From the NCBI GenBank assembly GCA_016180765.1, contig JACPAP010000163.1, positions 1 to 11,967 of the forward strand: a stretch of DNA of 11,967 nt, read 5' to 3'. Both the position numbers and the translations under genes were made by a program. Origin of the DNA: Gemmatimonadota bacterium (GTDB lineage: Bacteria > Gemmatimonadota > Gemmatimonadetes > Gemmatimonadales > GWC2-71-9). Under the pieces are notes generated by a model. That model searched no databases and was not told where the DNA came from. It was given only the letters and a program-made list of their open reading frames with translations. Shown one piece after another: positions 6,773 through 11,967 of this stretch. Numbering within the stretch: position 1 is the stretch's first letter; every line of letters begins with the position of its first letter.

Positions 6773-7684
6773 ATGGCGGCGACGCAGAGCCGCGAGCGCT
6801 CGGTGGTACGCGACCGCCTGTGGGAGTTTTTCCGGGACCAGAACACCCGCGCCGGCCGGCTGGCGCGGCGACTGCTCCACCGGGAGGCTCCGGGCGACGC
6901 GGCGCTGGCGGAGCACTTGATCCGCGAGTGTCGCCTCAAGACCCGCATGAACGGCAGCCTGGACGGCGCGCTCGTGCCCACGGCGTGGGGCGCCTGGGAG
7001 TTGCTCCAGCTCGAAGCCCCGATGGACAACGCCGGCGTGGTACGCATGGTGGGGTTCATCCTGCGGCAGCAGGACCAGCCGGGCCGCGTCTTCGGCGAGG
7101 GCTGCCGACCCTACCTGCACGAGCGACAATGGTGCAGCCATTACGTGGGCGGGTTCTTCTCCGCGGGGCCCACCGAGCAGCCGATCGCGCCGGCCCGGTT
7201 TCCGACCGGGGCCGTCGTCAACGAAGAGCAGCACGCCCGGTTTGCCGCGAGCTGTTTCGCCCTCCGCACCGTGATCCGCGCCGGTGAGGACCGCCGGGAT
7301 GGCGTGCGCCGGCACGTCGCCAGCCTGCTGGATATCCCGGGGATCTGGTCGGAATGGGCCGGGACCTGGTCGCCCAACCTGGTGTTCTTCGCGCTGGGCG
7401 CCGTCGCCCTGGCGCCCCTGGACCTCCGCGAGCGGGCCGCCCAAGCCTCGGCGCAGGTCCTGGCGCGCCAACAGGCGGACGGCTCGTGGCCCGGCGCGGA
7501 CCTGTTTCATGCGCTCGACATGCTGCTACTGGTTCCCACCGCCGAAGCCCGCGAAGCCGTGCGGCGCGCCGCACCGCTGGCGTGCCGGCTGATTCAAGAC
7601 GGTGAGACCCTCACGGAAGATGGGGGCGCGGAACGGGGGCTCGTGGTACTGCAGGCCCTCGCCCTCACCGGTGCGGCGTCGTGA
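6773..7684 (+). CDS. Hypothetical protein with prenyltransferase/squalene-cyclase-like alpha-toroid features, 303 aa
   Basis: I cannot assign a function. The protein is soluble and almost entirely helical-looking. Two segments resemble QW/terpene-cyclase-type repeats of alpha/alpha-barrel proteins: residues 95-107 (FILRQQDQPGRVF) and 230-252 (VLARQQADGSWPG, then ADLFHALDMLLL). A Trp/Cys-rich central part (ERQWCSHYVGGFFSAGP, about 117-133) lies between them. No DXDD or DDXXE cyclase motif and no signal peptide are visible, so enzyme activity is uncertain. The start ATG at 6773 is set by a near-perfect Shine-Dalgarno AAGGAGGTG at 6761-6769; an ATG at 6740 would add 11 residues but ignores this site. 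Its 3' end overlaps the convergent transporter gene by 20 nt. Confidence 0.7.
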   Translation: MAATQSRERSVVRDRLWEFFRDQNTRAGRLARRLLHREAPGDAALAEHLIRECRLKTRMNGSLDGALVPTAWGAWELLQLEAPMDNAGVVRMVGFILRQQDQPGRVFGEGCRPYLHERQWCSHYVGGFFSAGPTEQPIAPARFPTGAVVNEEQHARFAASCFALRTVIRAGEDRRDGVRRHVASLLDIPGIWSEWAGTWSPNLVFFALGAVALAPLDLRERAAQASAQVLARQQADGSWPGADLFHALDMLLLVPTAEAREAVRRAAPLACRLIQDGETLTEDGGAERGLVVLQALALTGAAS

Positions 7685-8375
7685 GACCCACGGCGATCCA
7701 CCAGAGGCCCACCAGGAAGCTGGCCGCCGCCGTGGCAAACGCGGCGGCCCGCGCCAGGCGAGCGGAGGCGGCGACCCGGTGCACGGCCACCGCGGCGAGC
7801 GCCGCGTAGGCGCTCATCGCCAGGATGGTGCCGGCGCTGAACACCGCGAGGTAGGCGATGGCCGCCGCCTTGCTGGCCATCAGGGTCACCGGGATCAGCG
7901 CGACCACCGGGACCGTTCCGGCCAGGCCGTGCACCGCTCCCACCACGGTCGAAAGGTGGCGGTGGCGGCGGTTCGGATCGGCGCGAGGGGGATGCTCATG
8001 GACGTGGGGGGAGGGGCCGGGCGGGTGGGCGTGCAGATGAGCATGGCCCGCATGATCCTGGGGCAGATGCACGTGGAGCCAGCGCGCGGCGTTGGCGGCC
8101 CAGACGCCCAGCGCCACGAGGCTGATGCCCACCAGCAACTCGGCCCACTCATGGGCGGCGGCGGGCACGCGCACCCCGATCACCGCCAATGCGCCGCCCA
8201 CCAGCACCACCACGAGCGAGTGCCCCAACGCCCAGCGTGCGCCGAACCCCACGGCCGCGCCGAGCCGCGGGCGACCGCCCACGAAGGCGGTCACCGCGAC
8301 CATGTGATCCACCTCGAGCGCGTGGCCGGCGCCCAACGCGAACGCCGTGAGAAAAGGCACCCAGACTTCGTGCAT
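7665..8375 (-). CDS. NicO/UreH-like nickel/cobalt-type membrane transporter, 236 aa
   Basis: A polytopic inner-membrane protein with about six hydrophobic segments. The first helix carries GHALEVDHMVAV (H18, D23, H24), the His-x4-Asp-His signature of NicO/UreH/NiCoT transporters. A second conserved element, VHGLAGTVPVVAL, begins about residue 148. Between them a hydrophilic loop (residues 101-140) contains 12 His, typical of a metal-sensing or metal-delivery loop. The length is close to the UreH-like family. The start ATG at 8373-8375 has GAGGGG 3 nt upstream on the minus strand. It diverges from selD across 29 nt, so any dedicated promoter must lie within selD coding sequence. Nickel or cobalt is the family-based guess; a link to selenium is only suggested by the neighbour. 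Confidence 0.75.
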   Translation of the reverse strand: MHEVWVPFLTAFALGAGHALEVDHMVAVTAFVGGRPRLGAAVGFGARWALGHSLVVVLVGGALAVIGVRVPAAAHEWAELLVGISLVALGVWAANAARWLHVHLPQDHAGHAHLHAHPPGPSPHVHEHPPRADPNRRHRHLSTVVGAVHGLAGTVPVVALIPVTLMASKAAAIAYLAVFSAGTILAMSAYAALAAVAVHRVAASARLARAAAFATAAASFLVGLWWIAVGLTTPHR

Positions 8376-8404
8376 GCACCCCTCATCAGCAGGAAAGGAG
8401 CGTT

Positions 8405-9434
8405 ATGAGCGACGCCCCGCGCGACCAGAAGCCGCGCATCCGGCTCACCTCGCTGTCTCACGGGGCGGGTTGAGCCTGTAAGCTCGGCCCCGACGAGCTG
8501 GCGCAGGTCCTGCGCCACGTCCCGCAGGTGAGCGACCCCCGGGTCGTGGTCGCCGCGGCGAGCGCCGACGACGCAGCCGTGTTCCGGCTGTCGGCATCGC
8601 GCGCGCTGGTGGCCACGGTGGACTTCTTTACGCCCATCGTGGACGACGCCTATCACTTTGGCGCCATCGCCGCGGCCAACGCCTTCAGCGACGTGTACGC
8701 GATGGGCGGGACCCCGCTCCTGGCCTTGAACCTCGTCGCCTGGCCCCGGAGCCCCGAGATGCTGGAGCTGCTGGGCGAGACCCTGCGCGGGGCCGCCGAG
8801 GTGACCGCCCAGGCCGGCGCACTGATTCTCGGCGGTCATTCCATTGACGACCTTGAGCCCAAGTTCGGCATGGTCGCCCTGGGCGATGTCCGGCCCGACA
8901 AGGTAATCACCAACGCCGGCGCGCGCGTGGGCGATCGGCTGGTGCTGACCAAGCCCATCGGCACGGGGATCCTGAGCACCGCGCTCAAGATGGAGTTGAT
9001 CGGCGAGGCCGACATGGCCGCCGCCATCCGCGCGATGACCGCGCTCAACGCCGGCGCGGCCCGCGCGATGGCCGACCTGGGGAACGCGGTACACGCGGCC
9101 ACCGATGTCACGGGCTTCGGGCTGCTGGGGCACCTGCACAACGTGCTGGCGGCCAGCGGGGTCGGGGCCCGCCTCGTCGCCGACCGCGTGCCCCTATTCG
9201 AACTCGTGCCTGACCTGATCGGGAAGGGCGCCATCCCGGGGGGGACGACGCGTAATCTGGAGGCGGCCGCGCGGTTCGCCACCTACGACTCCCGTCTCAC
9301 GGAGGTGGATCGGACCTGGCTCAACGACGCGCAGACGTCGGGAGGGTTATTGATCGCGGTGGCCGCGGATCATGCCGATCGGCTCAGACACCGCGGATGC
9401 CGGCCGCGTGGAGGTTCTTGGTTCCGGTGGCTGA
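8405..9434 (+). CDS. selD: Selenophosphate synthetase SelD, selenocysteine-containing, with a 3' frameshift
   Basis: Makes selenophosphate from selenide and ATP, the selenium donor for selenocysteine and selenouridine. The start ATG at 8405 has AAGGAG 5 nt upstream. Residues 13-30 read RLTSLSHGAG-U-ACKLGP, where TGA at 8471-8473 (codon 23) occupies the catalytic Cys/Sec site; E. coli has GAGCGCK here. Further family motifs follow: ATVDFFTPIVDD, NAFSDVYAMGG, GGHSIDD, TDVTGFGLLGHL, PGGTTRNLE and the late NDAQTSGGLL. Callers that treat TGA as a stop would start at GTG 8528 and lose the active site. After GGLLIAV (about 319) the frame runs on to 9688 with non-SelD residues, while the +1 frame gives IGSDTADAGRVEVLGSGG and a stop at 9432-9434. 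That matches a SelD C-terminus about 15 residues short, so an indel or sequence error lies near 9362-9385. Confidence 0.9.
8471..8516 (+). promoter_or_regulatory. Sec UGA codon with putative bacterial SECIS hairpin
   Basis: The TGA at 8471-8473 is followed by a 6-bp stem AGCTCG/CGAGCT (8481-8486, 8494-8499). Then comes a perfect 7-bp stem GGCGCAG/CTGCGCC (8500-8506, 8510-8516) with apical loop GTC. The apical loop begins 33 nt after the UGA, within the window commonly quoted for bacterial SECIS elements. It has a G at its start and a GGU context like the GCAGGUCUGC tip of E. coli fdhF. It would recruit SelB; binding is inferred. Confidence 0.7.
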
Positions 9435-10029
9435 CTTGCCGGTCGCGGTGGTACACGCCGACGAGAGCTGCCTGGGCAACGGCCGGGAGGGAAGCAACCC
9501 GGGCGGGGCCGGCGCACTCATCGAGGTCCGCTCCGGCGGCCGGATCGCGAGGCGAGACTTGTATATTTCCGCGCCGGCGACGACCAACAATCGCATGGCG
9601 CTGGCGGGCGCCATCGCCGTGTTCGCGCTGTTGTCGCGCAAGGGCAAACGGCTGCGCGTGGTGTACGTGTCGGACTCCGAGTATCTGATCAAGGGCATGC
9701 GGGAATGGGTGCCCGCGTGGGAGCGGCGCGGTTGGCGGCGCAAGGCCGGGGAGATCCTGAACCCGGAGCTCTGGCGGACGTTGGTCCGCGTGAGCGCGGG
9801 GCACCAGCCCGTCTGGATCTGGGTGCGTGGCCATGCCGGCGATCCCAAGAACGAGTACGCCAACGATCTCGCGATGCGCGCGGCGGGCAAGCAGCTGATG
9901 TCGGAGGGGGCGGTGCCTACGGGGTTCCTCGAATGGCTTCACGCCAAGCGCGAGCGCGGCCAGTACCCCGACTACGACCCCGACGCGGCGTTCGCGGAGC
10001 TGGCCAACCGGCACCAGGCTGCCCCATGA
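9427..10029 (+). CDS. RNase HI-like protein lacking the second catalytic carboxylate, 200 aa
   Basis: Resembles ribonuclease HI, which cuts RNA in RNA:DNA hybrids. The core shows HADESCLGNG (D12), ATTNNRMALAGAI, VYVSDSEYLIKGMREW (D83), VRGHAGDPKNE (H126) and YANDLA (D137). These match the E. coli D10, D70, H124 and D134 regions. The Glu of the RMEL motif (E48) is Ala here (A58, codon GCG at 9598-9600), a single base change from GAG. The C-terminal 45 residues extend past the RNase H fold with charged and Tyr-rich sequence. GTG 9427 is preferred because it overlaps the shifted selD stop (GTGGCTGA) and follows GGAGG at 9410-9414; ATG 9397 would add 10 residues without a ribosome-binding site. 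It overlaps the deaminase start by 4 nt. Activity may be reduced or specialised. Confidence 0.78.
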   Translation: MADLPVAVVHADESCLGNGREGSNPGGAGALIEVRSGGRIARRDLYISAPATTNNRMALAGAIAVFALLSRKGKRLRVVYVSDSEYLIKGMREWVPAWERRGWRRKAGEILNPELWRTLVRVSAGHQPVWIWVRGHAGDPKNEYANDLAMRAAGKQLMSEGAVPTGFLEWLHAKRERGQYPDYDPDAAFAELANRHQAAP

Positions 10030-10526
10030 CCGTGTACAAGGACGGCGTGCCCGCCAACACCCACCGCCTGAACCTGCTCCCGGACGGAGCGGAGCCGGAC
10101 CACTCGCGCATTCCTTTATACGAGGTCTACATGCGGATGGCCGAGGAGCTGGCCAAACGCTCCACCTGCGCCCGCCTGCAAGTGGGCACCGTCATTACGG
10201 ATGCGAACCTCGAGAACGTGGTGGCGATCGGCTACAACGGCAACGCCAAGGGCCTCCCGAACCGCTGCGACTCCGCGGTGCCCGGCAGCTGCGGGTGCAT
10301 TCACTCGGAGGTCAACGCGCTGGTGAAGGCGCCCGGCTCTCTGCGTGACAAGGTGGTCTTCGTGAGCAGCAGCCCCTGCGTGATGTGCGCCAAACTGATG
10401 ATCAACTCCAGCGTGACGCACGTGTTCTACCGAAGGCTCTACCGGGACCCGTCCGGCATCGAGCTGCTCGCCTCCGCCGGTGTCACGCCGGTGCTGTACG
10501 ACCGGTGGGACAGGGAGTGGCGCTGA
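10026..10526 (+). CDS. Deoxycytidylate deaminase family protein (ComEB-like), 166 aa
   Basis: A cytosolic zinc-dependent deaminase, most likely converting dCMP to dUMP. The zinc/catalytic motifs are CIHSEVNAL (H93 ligand, E95 proton shuttle) and SPCVMCAKL (C118, C121). The segment AIGYNGNAKGLPNRCD matches the dCMP-deaminase substrate region. The 28-residue N-terminus before LYEVYMRMAEELAKRS is longer than in minimal members. The ATG at 10026-10028 overlaps the TGA of the RNase H-like gene (ATGA), a classic coupling arrangement, so no strong separate ribosome-binding site is needed. The next gene begins 38 nt after its stop. Cytidine or tRNA deaminase roles are less likely because the IGYNG motif favours dCMP. 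Confidence 0.85.
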   Translation: MTVYKDGVPANTHRLNLLPDGAEPDHSRIPLYEVYMRMAEELAKRSTCARLQVGTVITDANLENVVAIGYNGNAKGLPNRCDSAVPGSCGCIHSEVNALVKAPGSLRDKVVFVSSSPCVMCAKLMINSSVTHVFYRRLYRDPSGIELLASAGVTPVLYDRWDREWR

Positions 10527-10540
10527 GATGAGGCGTCAGC

Positions 10541-10564
10541 CGTTCTCCGTTCTCCGTTCTCCGT
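10541..10564 (+). repeat. CGTTCTC heptamer tandem repeat directly before a start codon
   Basis: Three exact copies of CGTTCTC (10541-10547, 10548-10554 and 10555-10561) plus CGT end immediately before the ATG at 10565. The array occupies the position where a Shine-Dalgarno should be, and none is visible. A 14-codon frame, MRRQPFSVLRSPYG, starts at ATG 10528 and ends with TGA at 10570-10572, overlapping the next gene's start. Confidence 0.7.
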
Positions 10565-11185
10565 ATGGATGAGCTGGATCGCTTGTTTCACCACGTGGTG
10601 CGCGCGGTCGCCGCGCTTGGGACCGATCGCGTCCGCGAGCCCATACCGATCACCGAGCTGTACCAGGAGCTAGTGCCGTACCGCCAGAACCGGTCGGCGT
10701 TGCGCTTCGACACGCAGCAAGACTACGAGGCGGCGATGCTCCGCCTGCTGGCGGGCGAGCGGGGGTACGCCAGGGTCGAGCCCGCCGAGGCACAGCAGGC
10801 GCTGGCTGCCGAGGCCGGGGCGGCATATCCGGAGACCGGGGTATTCCGGGAGTTTGCGGCGGCGCGGGTGTACCTGAGTCCGCAGGCCGCACAAACGGTC
10901 CTGGCGGGTGAGGCGGCGTATGCGCCTCCCTCCCCACCCACCACCACCCCCGCCGGAGGGGCGGCAGAGGCAGCAGGGGCGGCAGGGGCCGCCGCAGAGG
11001 AAAGCGGGGCGATGGAGGAGTCGTGCCCCTATTGCGACGCCGAGCTTCCGAAGGGGCGGCAGCTCTTTTACTGCCCCTTCTGCGGCGGAAACCTGAAAGG
11101 GGTGCGGTGCCCCGAGTGCCGTACGGAGCTCGAGGTCGGATGGTTGTATTGCGTCACGTGTGGGCGGAAGATGGGTGGGGACTGA
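10565..11185 (+). CDS. Double zinc-ribbon protein with helical N-terminal domain, 206 aa
   Basis: Function unknown; an adaptor or nucleic-acid-binding role is plausible. Residues 1-110 form a helix-rich domain (DELDRLFHHVVRAVAALG, then ELYQELVPYRQN) with no recognised enzyme motif. Residues 121-152 are a Pro/Gly/Ala/Glu linker that is partly encoded by a period-9 DNA repeat. Residues 154-199 hold eight Cys as paired zinc ribbons: C154-x2-C157, C170-x2-C173, C182-x2-C185 and C196-x2-C199. No signal peptide is present. The start ATG at 10565 lacks a Shine-Dalgarno because a CGTTCTC repeat abuts it. The dehydrogenase gene begins 2 nt after the stop, so the two are almost certainly co-transcribed. 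Confidence 0.72.
   Translation: MDELDRLFHHVVRAVAALGTDRVREPIPITELYQELVPYRQNRSALRFDTQQDYEAAMLRLLAGERGYARVEPAEAQQALAAEAGAAYPETGVFREFAAARVYLSPQAAQTVLAGEAAYAPPSPPTTTPAGGAAEAAGAAGAAAEESGAMEESCPYCDAELPKGRQLFYCPFCGGNLKGVRCPECRTELEVGWLYCVTCGRKMGGD
10957..10992 (+). repeat. Period-9 AGRGGCGGC repeat inside the zinc-ribbon linker
   Basis: Four exact-period units run AGGGGCGGC, AGAGGCAGC, AGGGGCGGC and AGGGGCCGC. They belong to the same family as the arrays at 3802, 3848 and 6441. Because 9 nt is three codons, the array keeps the frame and encodes an Ala/Gly/Glu-rich linker. Confidence 0.6.
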
Positions 11186-11187
11186 CG

Positions 11188-11967
11188 GTGACCAAGCATA
11201 AGACGTTCAAGGTCGCCGTGATCGGCGGCGACGGGATCGGCCCCGAAGTGGTGGAGGCCGCCATTCCGGCCATCGAGCGGGCGGCGCGATCCGGCGGTGC
11301 GGTCATCGAGTGGGAGCGCCTGCCTTACGGAGCGGACCATTTCCTGAAGACCGGAGAAACGCTCCCGGACCACGCCTTCCGGCACCTCAAGAACGGCGTG
11401 GATGCGATTCTGGTGGGGGCGCTGGGCGACCCCAGGATTCCGGATCAGCAGCACGCCCGGGACATCCTGCTGGGCCTGCGGTTCCGCCTGGACCTCTACA
11501 TCAATTTCCGTCCGGCCCGGCTGCTGCACCCCGACCTCTGCCCCTTGAAGGGCGATCCCAACATCGACCTCGTGATCTTCCGGGAGAACACCGAAGGCCT
11601 GTACCTGGCTCGCGGCTCGAGCAAGCACGAGGGCACGCCGAAGGAAGAGCAGATCGCGGAAGAGGTCAACACCGCGCCTAAGGTGACCAGGATCATTCGG
11701 GCGGCGTTCGATTGGGCCTGCTCGCACGGCAAGACCAAAGTCACCATGGCCAACAAGTCGAACGCCATCCCCGCGCACCGGTTGTGGGATCGGATCTTCG
11801 CGGAGGTGGGTGCGGGGTTCCCAGGCATCGCCGGGGACCATCTCTACATCGACGCGCTCTCCATGCAGATGGTGAAGCGGCCGGAGCAGTTCCAGGTGAT
11901 CGTCACGACCAACATGTTCGGGGACATCGTCTCGGACCTGGCGGCGCAGTTGGTGGGCGGGCTGGGG
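11188..11967 (+). CDS. Isocitrate/isopropylmalate dehydrogenase family protein (5' part; runs off the right edge)
   Basis: A cytosolic NAD(P)-dependent, Mg-dependent decarboxylating beta-hydroxyacid dehydrogenase. The visible 260 codons start with GTG at 11188 and run VAVIGGDGIGPEVVEAA (a LeuB/Icd N-terminal signature), LGLRFRLDLYINFRPARLL (substrate Arg region), FRENTEGLYLARGSS (NTEG motif), MANKSNAIPAH (catalytic Lys region) and YIDALSMQMV, then TTNMFGDIVSDLAAQLVGG. The phosphorylatable Ser of E. coli Icd (SIRSLN) is not there (LGLRF instead), which leans toward isopropylmalate, homoisocitrate or tartrate type; substrate identity stays open. GGTGGGG lies upstream as a modest ribosome-binding site. 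It starts 2 nt after the zinc-ribbon gene. About 75-100 residues are expected beyond the window. Confidence 0.88.
   Translation, partial: MTKHKTFKVAVIGGDGIGPEVVEAAIPAIERAARSGGAVIEWERLPYGADHFLKTGETLPDHAFRHLKNGVDAILVGALGDPRIPDQQHARDILLGLRFRLDLYINFRPARLLHPDLCPLKGDPNIDLVIFRENTEGLYLARGSSKHEGTPKEEQIAEEVNTAPKVTRIIRAAFDWACSHGKTKVTMANKSNAIPAHRLWDRIFAEVGAGFPGIAGDHLYIDALSMQMVKRPEQFQVIVTTNMFGDIVSDLAAQLVGGLG

Noticed and set aside
8291..9139. A 282-codon minus-strand open frame opposite selD
   Set aside because: SelD motifs on the plus strand are clear, and this frame is a low-complexity antisense shadow with no Shine-Dalgarno.
9380..9688. Continuation of the unshifted selD frame as a SelD-RNase H fusion or extended SelD
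   Set aside because: The unshifted residues are Arg/Trp/Ser-rich nonsense, and the RNase H motifs lie in another frame, so this is not a fusion.
8528..9688. selD starting at GTG 8528
   Set aside because: It would remove the conserved glycine-rich N-terminus and active site that translate perfectly upstream if TGA is Sec; the strong ribosome-binding site lies before 8405.

Overview
The window is GC-rich, with strongly G/C-ending codons on both strands. A secreted protein with Ig-like domains followed by a TolB-type propeller, lipoproteins with short lipoboxes, a double zinc-ribbon protein and a selenocysteine-containing SelD all fit Gemmatimonadota or a similar soil or sediment lineage. That placement is an inference; there is no rRNA here to fix it.

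Layout. A small hypothetical gene (+, 111-365) converges on a two-gene minus-strand unit: a secreted Ig-like/TolB protein (3685-1517) followed 29 nt later by a zinc-type medium-chain dehydrogenase (1487-438). A 285-nt divergent spacer holding two period-9 repeat arrays in opposite orientation separates this from a plus-strand cluster: a histone H1-like Lys/Arg-rich protein (3971-4273), a SnoaL-like lipoprotein (4293-4751) and a lipoprotein amidohydrolase (4723-6174). A strong hairpin and a minus-strand tRNA-Asn(GTT) follow. A 370-nt gene-free stretch then carries another period-9 array and a minus-strand terminator with no obvious gene feeding it.

Next is an unfamiliar 303-residue protein with alpha/alpha-toroid-like repeats (6773-7684). 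It converges, with a 20-nt overlap, on a NicO/UreH-like metal transporter (8375-7665). The transporter diverges across only 29 nt from selD (8405 onward).

The most notable gene is selD. It reads through an in-frame TGA at 8471-8473, exactly where selenophosphate synthetases carry their catalytic Cys or Sec, and a compact hairpin resembling a bacterial SECIS follows. The selD 3' end looks damaged: the frame shifts and about 15 residues are missing. Tightly packed downstream genes follow: an RNase HI-like protein lacking one catalytic Glu, a deoxycytidylate-deaminase-family protein (ATGA overlap), a double zinc-ribbon protein and the start of an isocitrate/isopropylmalate dehydrogenase-family gene that runs off the right edge.

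A second theme is short GC-rich tandem repeats, mostly period 9 (AGRRGCGGC and its complement, plus CTCTGCGGT) and one period-7 array (CGTTCTC). They occur in intergenic spaces, in the N-terminal extension of a lipoprotein gene, directly before a start codon and inside a protein linker. They look like an interspersed repeat family that has altered gene ends. I found no CRISPR array, transposase or phage gene.
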